Positions 1 to 11,311 of a stretch of 64,000 nucleotides of DNA are shown here, piece after piece. A model generated the notes under the pieces. The model was not told the DNA's origin. It did no database searches and saw only the letters and a list, made by a program, of their open reading frames with translations. The position numbers and the translations under genes were made by a program. The DNA comes from Zygnema cylindricum. Its lineage: Eukaryota; Streptophyta; Zygnematophyceae; Zygnematales; Zygnemataceae. Numbering within the stretch: position 1 is the first letter of the stretch; each line of letters begins with the position of its first letter. The DNA is taken from assembly GCA_037447655.1 (NCBI GenBank), contig JBBHKE010001133.1:143499-207498 (forward strand), given 5' to 3'.

Positions 1-290
1 GAGTGTACCAACCAACCATGTCTGCATTATTACCATGGGGACGTAAACTTCCATGAACAATCTAAACATTTTATTATAAACTACCAACAGTATTGACAAC
101 TACTCACTATTAACAACTATCCACCGTATTAATAACTGTCCACTATGGTATTGACTATCCACCTCCAATTTCCTTGATAAATCTTAACCTTTTATTATAT
201 CAACTACCATATCCACAGTATTAATAACTATCCACTATCTTATTAACTATCCACTTCCAAAAAACTAAAGATCAAAGCAAATTAGCAAAT
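1..290 (-). repeat. DHFR-TS intron with degenerate short tandem repeats
   Basis: Intron sequence after the DHFR exon. Between about 60 and 260 it is built of imperfect copies of a roughly 16-20 bp motif (ATTAATAACTATCCACTAT and variants). No coding potential seen. Confidence 0.6.
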
Positions 291-295
291 CTCAC

Positions 296-1062
296 CTGAA
301 TACCTCACCACCACCGATAACAAAAACCTTTTCCACAGACTGAGAATTCTCCCCCTTAGCCAAAATACAAAGAGCTGAATCGAAATCTTTAGCCAGAATT
401 ACTTCCTTTGGATATACATGATCTCCAATATCTATATTTCTCGTCAATACAACATTTAACCTTCCAGGTAAGGGCCGAAACTTAGGAGGTATTGACTCCC
501 AGGTCTTACGCCCCATTACTACAGCATTTCGCAGTCCGGGAGATGCTTTTGAAGTTATATTTTTAAAATACTTCATATCTTTCGGAAGGTTCCATGGAAG
601 CTGGCCTTTGTTACCAACACCATATTCTTTTGTTGCAGCAACCACAACTTGAAACAATCTTTTCTCGAAGGACTGCTCTATGTCGCTGAGGACAAATCCA
701 GACTTCGTCGATTTGCAAAAGTCAGGATTTGTCGTTTTGCTGCTTGATGTCGTACGAATGTCTATGGCTCTTCCTTCTTCCATGCTTGCTCCTACCATTT
801 GTACGGAAGGAAGGGAAAAAGATCTGAAAAGATTAAGATGGAGCTCGGAAGTTGATGATTTTGTGAAGAAAAGAGTAAAAGACTTTTTAAAAGAGTTTCC
901 AAAAGGTAAAAAATATTCTGTAGTGCGTCTAGATAACAGAGGAAATGCCAGATTTAGACTAGAATTTTGTTGACAAATAGTTTTACTGCAAGTAGTTCTA
1001 CTAAACCTGCTTAATACACGCTCTGGGAATCGGTAAAAGTGTGGACTAACGACAACCTTCAT
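296..1062 (-). CDS. DHFR-TS: DHFR-TS first coding exon (partial gene, runs off left edge)
   Basis: Bifunctional dihydrofolate reductase-thymidylate synthase makes tetrahydrofolate and dTMP. Only the first coding exon is in the window. It encodes about 255 residues and ends at a GTGAG donor (291-295) after VFVIGGGEVFR. The DHFR core begins near residue 136 (FQVVVAATKEYGVGNKG) and shows LPWNLPKDMKYF (active-site acidic residue), VMGRKTWESIPPKFRPLPGR and VFVIGGG, all diagnostic. The thymidylate synthase half must lie beyond position 1; fusion is inferred from plant-type DHFR. I start at the first ATG in frame (1060-1062). The 135-residue leader is rich in Ser, Arg, Phe and poor in acidic residues at its start (MKVVVSPHFYRFPERVLSRF), as expected of an organelle presequence. 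Further in-frame ATGs at 796-798 and 781-783 could give a cytosolic form. Confidence 0.93.
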
Positions 1063-1388
1063 AAGGCCGAGATACTGGCAATATTCTAGTGCTCTGTTGC
1101 CGCACTTTTTATTTTTTAAATTTAACTCCTTTTCGGCGCGAAAGTCATCAGGGCATCTTTCCTTTTTTAGCCAGAGGTTGGCGGGAAACTCCCTTGGTTG
1201 TTTGAATTTGCAGAGGGCCAAATTCTGAAATTCACAATAAAACTTTCACAGTACAGTAGAGATAAGAACCGATTCGCATCGGTAGACGCTTTGTATGTGA
1301 TCCGATGCTTGTAGCTGGTGACTTGGTGAGCACTGAACCGGCCGATTCCATAAGAACTTGCAATTCACAGCGCGATACTCAATCGATT

Positions 1389-1602
1389 CTACACCGCGAA
1401 TCGCTATTAGCGTTAACAAATATTTAGTGTTAAAAAATAATTAGTGTGATTAATGCTAATTGGGAATTTGGGTATTTTCAAAGAAATCAGTCACTCTAAT
1501 TTGGTTTTTAGGGTTTTTTTAACAACTCTATTTAAGAATTTAGGTAAAAATTTAGGGGCGCCGAATTAGCGTGATTAACGCTAATAGCGATTCGCGGTGT
1601 AG
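1389..1602. mobile_element. MITE family A, short form, perfect 28-bp inverted repeats
   Basis: Ends are exact inverted repeats of 28 bp (1389-1416 and 1575-1602; outer part CTACACCGCGAATCGCTATT). The element is 214 bp, non-coding, with TA at both outer edges, compatible with a TA target duplication of mariner-like elements. It lies about 330 bp upstream of the DHFR-TS start. Internal GGCGCCGAATTAG is shared with the longer copies at 24.6, 59.3 and 62.6 kb. Confidence 0.88.
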
Positions 1603-1625
1603 TAGCTGATGTGTACAGCAGAGTG

Positions 1626-1789
1626 TCACAATCAGGTACCCGAACCTGGCCGTACCCGAATACTTTTTTTCGTTTTTGAATCACCCGGCCGAATCCAGCC
1701 GGACCCAAAATTTGGCACCCGAATCCGTTCAGGGTCCGACGCGGCCAGCCGGGTACGGATCGGGTAGAGATTAGGATACCCGATTGTGA
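1626..1789. mobile_element. GC-rich short inverted-repeat element
   Basis: A 164-bp GC-rich block in AT-rich surroundings, starting TCACAATCAGGTACCCGAAC and ending in an imperfect inverted copy (GGATACCCGATTGTGA). Contains repeated ACCCGAA/GGGTAC units. No clear target duplication, so the class is open; hAT-like MITE is one possibility. Confidence 0.5.
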
Positions 1790-1885
1790 CCTCTGGAGTA
1801 CAGCATGGCTGTCCAACCGATGCTAGTAAATAGTGTGTCAAAGATGTACCCCATGCGGCCAACCCGACGCTACAGTACGGTACAG

Positions 1886-2104
1886 TACACCATGCATCGC
1901 TATTAGTGTTGATAATTTATTCGCCACTTAAAACATCTTTTCTCCGTACACACTTGTTCGATTTTCAGTTTAAGACCGCCAATCGGAAGCTGAGAATTTT
2001 ACCTTTCAATCGCAACCGTCAGATATAAAAACCGACATGTGTGTACGAAGAATAAATGTTTTTAAGAGACGAAAAAAACAGCTCTAATAGCGATACACAG
2101 TGTA
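1886..2104. mobile_element. MITE family A2 copy (TIR ...ATCGCTATTAGTGTT)
   Basis: Inverted ends TACACCATGCATCGCTATTA and CTAATAGCGATACACAGTGTA. The interior (CGCCACTTAAAACAT...TCTCCGTACACACTT...ACCTTTCAATCGCAACCGTC) is shared almost throughout with 49132-49351, and more weakly with 44943-45168 and 50755-50968, defining one family of about 220 bp. Confidence 0.82.
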
Positions 2105-2289
2105 GTCTATGTGCACCCCAGAATCCCAGATTACCGGCTACGATGCAGCGACGCGATACTTTTCATTAGTTCGAAGATACACGATGTCCATCCTCGCTCC
2201 AATACCGATGTACATCGAGGAAACATTCCGATGAGTACGGACGAGACCATATATATATATAAACTTATAAACAAGCAATATTGCAAAAG

Positions 2290-2640
2290 TATTCCTCCCT
2301 CCGTCTATCCACCTCTTCCCCTCCCTCGCCCCCCTCTCTCGTTCTCCACCTCACGTTCCACCTCCCCCTCCACGGCAAACTCCCTCTCTCCCTCACCCTT
2401 CAAATCCCCTCCGTCTCTCCTTCTCATTCTCCATGTATTTCGATCCTCCCCTCTCCCTGCCTCCCTCTCTCTCCCCCTCTCTCTCACTCTCTCTTTCCCG
2501 CTCTCCATCCCCCTTCCTCTATTCTCATCCCTCTTCTATTCCCCCCTCTTTTATCCTCTCCATCCCTCTCCATCCATTATCATCCCTCTCTTTCCCTTTC
2601 CTCCTCCCTCTCTCCCTACCCCTCGCCCATGCCCTTATAA
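2290..2640. repeat. Pyrimidine-rich low-complexity tract (CCCTCT/TCTC)
   Basis: About 350 bp of C/T-rich simple sequence on the plus strand. Several apparent Ser/Pro/Leu-rich reading frames here are by-products of composition. Confidence 0.9.
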
Positions 2641-2697
2641 AGCTCGTAGAATCTAGGGATAATGTGGAGAATTCTGGTTAAAGGAAAAGTGTACCGG

Positions 2698-2852
2698 ATC
2701 TCTCCCTCTCCCTCTCCCTCTCCCTCCCCCTCTCCCTCCCCCTCCCCCTCCCCCCTTCGCCCCTCCCCCTTCGCCCCTCCCCCCTCCCCCCTCCCCCCTC
2801 CCCCCCTCCCCCCTCCCCCCTCCCCCCTCCCCCTCCCCCTCCCCCTCCCCCA
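2698..2852. repeat. (CCCTCC)n / (CCCTCT)n microsatellite
   Basis: Near-pure CCCTCC/CCCTCT hexamer run, interrupted by two CCCTTCGCC units. G-rich on the minus strand, so G-quadruplex formation is conceivable. Confidence 0.93.
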
Positions 2853-2967
2853 AAATGGGTTTGAGTCCGCTATGTTGACGTACGTGAAACGTGCGATCGA
2901 TATCTAGAAGTGTGGTAAAAATCCACACTAAAAATTATATAAAATTGGACCCGTCAGCGTAACATCT

Positions 2968-3042
2968 GAGTTGGTGGTACAGTGGTAGTGCGTTCGCAGC
3001 TTAAGAGAAAGGTCCCAGGTTCAAATCCTGGCGGGATCACCA
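2968..3042 (+). repeat. tRNA-derived SINE-like head (A box and B box), not a functional tRNA
   Basis: Contains an A-box-like TGGTACAGTGG (2976-2986) and a full B box GGTTCAAATCC (3018-3028). CCAGG (3016-3020) can pair with CCTGG across a 7-nt loop as a T arm. The 5' side cannot pair with the 3' acceptor strand (CGGGATC) and no anticodon stem forms. This matches the pol III head of a plant tRNA-derived SINE rather than a tRNA gene. The 3' limit of any SINE body is not clear. Confidence 0.55.
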
Positions 3043-4640
3043 ATCCCTATGTCTGGGATCATCCATCCTATCCCCAGATTCGAGGAATCTTAATACTCTG
3101 AAACTAAACTTGTGGGTTGTTGCTATCGCACGAACTAAACACAAACTGTTCAAAGTGTTAAGGATCTTGGGAACCGAATTAGTGTGGAACCAATCCGTTT
3201 TGTTTGAAAGAGGTTTTATCCCAAACCCCTCCCGCACTTCTGCACTCCTGCCCTCCCTCTCCTCGCCTCCCTCCTGATTCCCCTCCAGTCAAGGGAAGAG
3301 AGTCGAACACCAAATATAGAACGGCATCGAGCAGATGTATTCACTGAAAACCCTCGATTTTTTAAGATCTTTTGTTTTAATACATAAACAGAATATTTTA
3401 TATAGTCAAGTCTACAAGCCTTTTCTAGACATTTTCTTGGCTAGACCTGTTACATTAATTTGAAAAGTCGTTCCTCGACCTGGTTTTTGCCGGAGACAAC
3501 TGTTTGGGACCGATTGGGAACTTGTATAAAGATGGCATTGATTTAAAATTTATCCATTTGAAGTTGGGACAATGAATTCTATAATTTTATAATATATCAT
3601 TTTTATAATATATCCTTAAATATCTTGGACAAATTCGGAAAATGAAAGCTGATGTAAATGTTTCTTGGACGTTATGAAGCGACAAACTGTAGAAGTTTAG
3701 GAAACTGCAAGCCGCCCATCAAAACGAGAGGGAAACCTTCAAGTTCAAAACGATTGAAAGCATATTGCTAACAAAAGACACAAGACAAATGCTTACTTGA
3801 TTCAGTAGAAAAAAAAAATAGCAATGCAATTGAATGGAATACAAAAGCTTACAATGATTGAAGTAATCATAAAAATAGCGAACAGGAATGTAAATATGGA
3901 AATGTCCTCCCTAACTGTTAGCTACTAGTGCTTCCATCTTAAGTGCGGTCAGGTCTAGAAAATCATTTCAAAACGTGCTAACTCTTTTATAAACTAACTA
4001 TGCATCTGGCAAAAAAATTAACAAACTGATTTCCTTACCACATTGCTAATTAATGTACCTAAAAACTGACGCCGTTGCAAAAATGACATTGGCGGAACAG
4101 CAAATTCCACCATCTCTCCTAAAACAATGGCGTCAAATCTAAAAGTTACCCACTAAACAACACATAATGGAACTATTAAGACTAGTTCCGTCACAAAAAC
4201 AAGGTTCATATCTCCACTGTACAGGTACTCGTCAACTTAGAAAAATGCCATGCTTTAAAAATTGTACGGAAACAAGTTTTAAAACAAAGTTCCCTACAGC
4301 CTCGAAAGGAAATTCAATAATGTAAGGCAACTCAACTCTCCTGTGTCTTGAAAAACCTTCACCTGGAAATACCGACAAAACATCCCAACACAAAAATCCA
4401 CTTTATACATTAGTTATGGGAAAGTTTGTGTACACAATTCTAATCACATTAACATCTAGAAAATAAGACCAGTCACTTTTGATTTTGAGAGGAATATTAC
4501 ACATGAATTTTCTTTCTGTGTTCTATTATAGTGCAAGTATCCAACAAAAACTTGACAAGAATCATGCAATGCATGTTTTTTTTTCAATAAACGTTTCAAT
4601 TGTTTTAGATTCTGAGTTACTTTTTAAGACAAAGTGGTTT
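3043..4640. other. Intergenic, 3' side of the LRR gene; nothing recognised
   Basis: AT-rich sequence without a credible reading frame, RNA gene or repeat on either strand. The part next to 4648 should include the 3' UTR of the LRR gene. Confidence 0.5.
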
Positions 4641-4647
4641 TGAGGTA

Positions 4648-7600
4648 TCACCTTTTTATATTTCTTAGCGACTTCCCTATTCTAGGGGGTGGTTGTGAAC
4701 GAGGAGACGGTGAACGAAAGGGACGAGGGGGTGGTGGAGGAGGAGACCGGGAGGGAGGTGAAGGAGGGGATCGAAGTGGAGGGGGAGGGGATCGAGGGGG
4801 AGGTGAACGAGGAGGTGGTGATTTGAGCGGTGAAGGAGGAGAGAGAAAATATCGACGTGGTGAAAGAGATGGTTGACGAGGAGATGGAGGAGGTAAACGA
4901 GGGGCTGAAGGAGGGGATGGAGGAGGAGGTGGAGGGTATCGAGGGGGAGGTGAAGGAGGGTATCGAGGGGGAGGTGGTGAACGGGAGGGCCAAGGAGTAG
5001 ACGGAGGAGGTGAGCGAGAAGGTGGAGATCTGGGTGGAGGAGATGAACCTGATAACAAACAAAAAACAATGTAAGTGTCGGTTAAAATAGAAGCATAAAA
5101 ACCATAGACTAGAAGCATTAGACACCTTAGGTTAACGTTGATTGAAAATTCATAGAATGTTTCCTTTTTTTATCTTATCTTTTCTCGTGAATCTTATTTC
5201 TCTCTTGTGCATATCAATGTAAGCAATACACCTCTTCTCCTATTAAGCTAAACGTGGACCTAGAATAAAGATGCATTTGGAAATTTGAAGGATATTTTTT
5301 CATTTCATTTTGCAAAAACAAGTCGCCGACTTCATCAATCATGGACCCCTAACTTTTTCATGAAATTTGAAAACGTTGTGTCTCCTTTTCAGTTTATTTA
5401 AAAAAAGTGCATGATGTTTTTCTTAAGCATTTACCATATGAAAGTAAACGTGGACCATTGCCAACTATTGGTTTTATCCTTTAGACATGAATGTCAAACC
5501 TTCGTGCGAACAAAATATCCATTAACACTGAAAGATAATTGCTCTTATTAACTATAAATAATTCATAGTGGGGAGTTTATTAGGTGAAGGTGAGAGAACC
5601 TACGGGTGCAAGTATACTTGTTCTTCAAATTTTCATATCCTATGTTACATTTGCATGTGTATTCCCCTCCATTTTTCCCATTTCCAAAAGAGGTGCAAAT
5701 CCCTTTTCCTCCGCAAGGCCCGTCCTTTTGTGTCACGTCACAAAACGAATTACACTCGGTTTGTTTGCGTTGATCCATAATGGAACAGCCGTTAGGAAGA
5801 TATTTGTTAAACAAACAATTAGAAGTTAACTCTTTACACGTAGGATGATCATTGACTTTACTCATCGGTCCAGTGAAGTAGTTGGAGGAAACATTACTGC
5901 AAATTAAAAAAAAAAAATAATAATAATAATTAAATTTAGAGAGGGGTTAATACTGGCAAACGATCTAACAAACTGGTCAACTTATATACTGTTAGTGAGA
6001 TTTTTTGAAATTATTGGAGATTGTAGCATGTAAGGTAGTATATTGACACATCAATGTTGAAGATAGACCAAGGGCTAACTAGTGATTACTACAACCACAA
6101 ATAGTGATTTTTGACAATTTTTGGCAACTACGACAACAATACCTAAAGAAAAGGACATGAATGTAAGGGAATATGATGCCACAATGATAGAGAACCAGCA
6201 TTAATAGATAAGACTTCTAGACTTTAAGGCTTTCTTCGAAACTTCTAACAATTCCATTTAGAATCTACAGGAATTGTAGTCAGTTTGTCAGTGAGGTTGT
6301 CATAAGAACCATGTCAAGTATGTGAAAAGTATAATGTAGAAAATTCATGAAAACTATACAAAATTACTATTTTGCTTACGAAAATATAAACATGAAAATT
6401 TTAAGTGTGCAAAAGTTTTGTCTAGAGCTTTATCATAATGGCTTGCTGATGTAGTTAAAGGTTAGAACCTTGAATTGAAAAGGATTCCGGTTGACAATAG
6501 TACAGAAATTCACTCAAATAGTGCGTTAACAATAAGTTATAGTATGATATAAGTCTCTTAAACTCTTAGATCAAGATGACCTGTATATATTTATATATAC
6601 ACATATAAAAATACGTAGTTCTTTTGAAGTCAAGTATTTTCAATAGCTTAAAAGAATCACGGACTTACAAATATTGAAGACGTTTCAACTTCGTAATTGA
6701 AGATGGTATCCTCCCACTCAATCGGTTCCCATGAAGCCATCTGTCATCCCATCACCCTAAAAAAATGAAATTCCATACATATAGGACAAAGAAATCGTAA
6801 ACAATGCTTATGATATTTCGTCCTTTTTAAAAAATCTTAACCGTTGTCCGGTCATATCGTGGAGTTGTTAACATCTGTCCAAAGTTTGTCTAGAGATTTC
6901 AACACCATACATCCCTCTGTGCCTCAGTTTTGGACTCGTTTTATGAAATAGTATTCCAGAAAAAAAAAACGATAAACAATGTCTTTAGAAAGACCACTCT
7001 ATTAAACAGGATCTAAAAGTGATTCAAATACCCCATTTCGATGATTGTATGAAAAAAGTAAATTCTTAACTAAAAACGTCAAGCATTTAAAATTACTAGT
7101 AGCAAACAAATCCAAAGGGATATGATGTCTTAGTGAATGCTAAACAGTATTTAAGAGATGTGGTCTTACAAGAACTGAAGGGACGTTAGGTAACCGATTG
7201 AAGATGGAACGGATCCAGTCAGATAATTGTTGTTAAGAGTTCTGTCATCCCAAAAATATCTTTTTCCTTAGAATGTTCAGAGGTTCCCTCAATAGTTTTA
7301 GGAATCCTATGAGAGAATAGAGCCAAAAAGGTTTTTTTGAAAAACAAAGGAAAAAGACTTGTATTCCATGATTTTGACAAACAAGTCCAAATTAGAATAA
7401 AATTTTACATCACGTTGTTGTTATGTTCATAATTAAGAATTTATATACGATAAGACTTTAAAGTGTGAATATGAATTCATGTTCTTCTTTATATGAACAG
7501 TAAAAAGATCACAAATAGAACGTAATGTTTCAAAATCCAACTTCGTTCTCGCAAAAAAAAATTATGTCACACAACCTTATAATTTTCCAAATACTTTCTT

Positions 7601-10600
7601 GCAAAAGAGGAAATAAACAAAAAAAACTCTCTCTTTTATTGATATGGGCACAGTATTACTTTTTTTGTGTTCCTACAAATCAAGAGTTGAGAGAAAATTT
7701 GGTCTTACAGGCCCTCGAGCAAAATCAATGAACCAATGGATTGTGGAATCCTTCCACTCAATTGGTTCTTTTCGAATTGTCTGTTACCCAAAAATTGTAT
7801 ATATGTCAAAAATTGAATATGTATTAGCAATTATAGGCCACCAAGATGGGGTCTTCAAGGTGTGAATTTAGTAACAAAGACAACAAATATTGTGAAATGA
7901 AAGATGGTTAAATTGAGTAAACCGCGAATCATTATTAGAGTAAAGAAACTATTGGAGCCTGGTTTATATTAATGTTTTAATTCTGATTCATTTCCGAATG
8001 ACGTGGCTGTTTTTTAACAGTTTAAAGAATTAGTGTTATAAACAGAAAAAACGTGTTTAAGTACTAGTTTAGGTTCACGAGCGGGGCATGTATGTACTTT
8101 CATCAACTCTAATAACAATACACGGGTGTACAAGCTTCTCACATATATGGTGAGTTGCACTATTTTTAAATCCAAAACAACTAATGACCTCAAAGTTAGG
8201 CACTTAACATTAAACATTCTGAAGAGAATGAGACATTACTCTAAAAAAATTGTACATTGTATTTAGATTTTGATTCTATAATTAAAGATAATAAAAAATC
8301 CATGCCTAGAAGTAACATACATAGTGTGGTAAAGATCCCACCTTTTACAATTTTACATTGAGCTATTTCAGTTTGGACTTCAGTTGCATAGAAAAAATGT
8401 TGTTCAAGGAGAGTTAACTTTCGAAAAAAATTGCTTGAGAATAGTTGCATTGAGGGAATGTTTTTTGATTTGCATTCAAAGATTAACGCCCAGATAGTAC
8501 AAGTTAACTTACAATTGTACGAGTGATTTTAAGTTTCCAATAGATGACGGAATACTCCCATTCAATTGGTTATTGTACAAGCTTCTGGTTTCCCAACATG
8601 TACCATATTTGCAATCATGTGTCAAAACATTAATCCTAAAGCTAATAAAACAATTGTCCTTTGGACCTACGAATAACGAGAAAATTAATGAACAAAACTT
8701 TCGAAACGTAACAATAGTATCCATATAGAAATGATCATGAAAAGTACACATGGGACCGAATTCAAAAATGGAAAGCGTAATTCAAAAACTTCGTTGCATG
8801 TTTAAGTCCACAAGAGATAACCTCACAATTCTCTTATGCTTTTCAGTGAACTAAAAGTTGTTGGTATTTCTCCTCTTAACCAGTTATCACCGACGTTCCT
8901 GTTTTGCCACCCTCAAAAAAGCTTAATCCTTGTCCAAAATAAGCTATAAAAAGTCTTAAGTTTTAATAGGATATCATATTTGTGTATAAACCGGAAAGTC
9001 AATCAAATAATAGACCGCCCATCGTTATTAGAGTGAATAACACTAATTTGATCGCAACTTTTTGGCCGATAAAAAGTGTTAAAACTTTCATTTAAAGGAT
9101 CGAATTACAACCCCTTACTTCTCTATTTTGCATCATAAATAGTATTGTACATTCCAATTTTGTATTTACACTAATAATTCCTTTACTCTAATAGAGATAG
9201 GGTGGTGTAGAAGGCCATAAATTTCCGTACAATTGAGCGTAAAGACATTTCAAGCGAAAATTAATTCTAGGAAAAGAACGAAATGTATAGAGAAAATTGT
9301 TTCTTTTACTTGCGTTTAACGTGTTGAGTACAAATTAAGAGCTTACAAATATGTAAGGTGTGTCAATTGACCAACGGACGATGGAATAACTCCAGTAAAT
9401 TGATTGTAATTGAGAGACCTATTCCCAACCCCCATCATCAAAAGCGTCATTTTGAGTTAAAGTCTAACGGAGAAAAATACCCCTTCAAATCCACATTAGA
9501 CATAGATTCAACTACAAAACAAAGCAAACTTCACCGAAGCAAGATTCCTCTCAAATAAGAAACATTTGAGTTTACGAAAAAAACATCCAATATACTATTC
9601 CTTATCAAAACAATCACTAAGTAGTCAATTTAGCGATTATAACAACAAACAAATGGTAAAAAAATAAAGAAATGAAAACGAAAATAAAAGACCGTTCATT
9701 TACACAAGAAGCAAAACCACTGAAGTGTTCAGTTCAAGTAATAATTGGAATCAAGCCGCACGTAACATCTAGGAAAAAGGGGTCTTACAAAGAAACAAGG
9801 GACTTCAATTTACTAATTGAAGGTGGAATTTCCCCACTGAGCTGGTTGTAGCTAACATCTCTGTAAACCAATCCCAAGGAACCTCTATGTCAAAAATATT
9901 CAAATGCACATATACAAATTTAAAGGTGCTATTTCTTTTCATATCCTTCTTTATTCACACAAAAAAATTACACTTTCCTCTATGATGACTTTCGACATCA
10001 TATAACAAACGGTATTCGGAATTGCAAAAAGAGTAGTTTTGTCGGTGGAAAGAGAAGAAAAACCGTTGCATAAAAACATGGCAGTTCATTCCAAAAACAA
10101 TAATAAAATAAAACAATAACTCTTCATTTCACCATTCATAATCTCAACATAAAAGAATTCGCATCGAAATAGTAAAAAAAAAAAACCAATGGAGCTTGTG
10201 AAAGATTTATTCCTAATATGAACTACTTTTTCAAGAAGAAAATTTAGCCGATAAATGCTTTACTATACTATTTTGATGTGACAAATGTAGTTTAGTTTCA
10301 CAAATAGATGTACTTTTATCATACAACACAATTCAACCCCAGAAGTGTTCAACGAAAGACTTAATTTCAACATTGCACCTAAATAATCCCCACCACCAAG
10401 GTTAACGCGTAAAACCTAAAACCAACACAGTGAGGGAGAGGGCAAAAGAGAGGGAGAGGGCAAAGGAGAGGGAGAGGAAAAGAGAGAGAAAGAGCGAGAT
10501 GGGGATAGAAGAGATGGAGAGGGAGAGAGAGGAAGAGAGAGAGAGAAAGGGAGAGGGAGAGGGAGGCGTACAAACGAGTAAGTTGCGTGAGGCTCCCAAT

Positions 10601-11311
10601 TTCCTGTGCAATAATGCCCTTTAGTTGTAACCAGCTGAGGTCCCTGCAGTCCATACTTGCCCATGCCTCCCTTAGTATTGTTTCATAACCTTTGTTAACA
10701 AAAACGTAACGTAACGCGCACATAGAGCTTCTAAAATCGATGCTATAATTCCGTACAATCGTTTTACGCGACCGCTTGCATCACAACTGAAATGTGATTT
10801 GTTGCATGTTATTTCCGGGAAATTTCCAGGGTTCTTGATTCCCCGTTTTATAGCCTCCAACGCCATTTCTGCGAGGGAGGTTTTATAAAAGGTGAGAGAA
10901 TAAAATAAAAGCAATGAAAAGAAAAGGAGAACAAAAAAACAAAAAGAATATAAAACGAGAAGCAAAGTCGGGAAAAGTGTCTTCTAGTTAAAATCGGTCC
11001 TTTAAGTACTAATTGGTCCAGCCTTATTAATATTAATGTGGATTGACTACATGGCAAAAGAAACTCAGTGGTGAAACAAAGGAGAGGGAGAGGGAGAGGG
11101 AGAGGGAGAGGGAGAGGGAGAGGGAGAGGGAGAAGGAGAGGGAGAGGGAGAGGGAGAGGGAGAAGGAGAAGGAGAAGGAGAGGGAGACGGAGAGGAAGAC
11201 GGAGAGGAAGACGGAGAGGAAGAGAAACTCACGATCTGACTGAGCCATATCCTTCCCCTGGCTGAATGCCACGTGGCATAACAACAACAAAAGGACAACT
11301 CTTACAGCCAT
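4648..11311 (-). CDS. Secreted leucine-rich-repeat protein with Cys-rich EGF-like domain and extensin-like Pro-rich tail (12 exons)
   Basis: Not recognised as a named gene. Exons (minus): 11233-11311, 10757-10868, 10572-10643, 9789-9860, 9347-9418, 8827-8898, 8513-8584, 7709-7780, 7170-7241, 6669-6740, 5604-5896, 4648-5048; 1461 nt, 486 residues, TGA stop. Residues 1-18 are a signal peptide (MAVRVVLLLLLCHVAFSQ). Residues 19-63 form an N-cap with CNKSHFSCDASGRVKRL. Residues 64-255 are 8 plant LRRs of 24 residues, each its own 72-nt phase-2 exon, e.g. LYNNQLNGSIPSSIGNLKSL. Residues 256-353 hold a partial LRR, then 10 Cys with an EGF-like end (GPCGGKGIC...YTCKC). Residues 354-486 are Arg/Ser-Pro-Pro-Pro repeats resembling cell-wall extensins. 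No kinase or membrane segment. Likely extracellular or wall-bound; the LRX family is the nearest known idea, but LRX proteins lack this Cys-rich part. Introns carry MITEs and GGGAGA repeats. Confidence 0.85.
7918..8132. mobile_element. MITE family A-like, inside an LRR-gene intron
   Basis: Starts with ACCGCGAATCATTATTAGAGT and ends with an imperfect inverted copy (CTCTAATAACAATACACGGGTGTA). Lies between the LRR exons 8513-8584 and 7709-7780. Confidence 0.5.
9011..9209. mobile_element. MITE family A-like, inside an LRR-gene intron
   Basis: Ends TAGACCGCCCATCGTTATTA and CTCTAATAGAGATAGGGTGGTGTA are imperfect inverted repeats. Interior (AACTTTTTGGCC..., ACACTAATAATTCCTTTACT) resembles 38955-39149 and 52204-52396. 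Confidence 0.6.
10430..10566. repeat. GA-rich (GGGAGA)n microsatellite in LRR-gene intron
   Basis: Purine-rich repeat starting six bases from the 5' splice site of the first LRR exon (10572). On the sense strand it is a CT-rich run. Confidence 0.9.
11068..11223. repeat. (GGGAGA)n then (GGAAGACGGAGA)n microsatellite in first LRR-gene intron
   Basis: About 155 bp of nearly perfect GGGAGA hexamers changing into a 12-bp unit, ending 10 bp from the exon-1 donor. Arg/Glu or Ser/Pro repeat frames read here are artefacts. Confidence 0.95.

Noticed and set aside
2111-2928. Ser/Pro/Leu-rich and Gly/Arg-rich reading frames
   Set aside because: They are open only because of CT-rich and CCCTCC simple repeats; no start context, splice signals or non-repetitive protein sequence.
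2968-3042. Functional tRNA gene
   Set aside because: Acceptor and anticodon stems do not pair; only the internal promoter boxes and T arm are preserved.
4634-5125. Other frames through the Pro-rich exon (Gly/Glu-rich on plus; Leu/His- or Ser/Thr-rich on minus)
   Set aside because: Only the Arg-Ser-Pro-Pro frame joins the Cys-rich exon in phase, using donor C|GTAGG at 5603-5604, and the total model closes.
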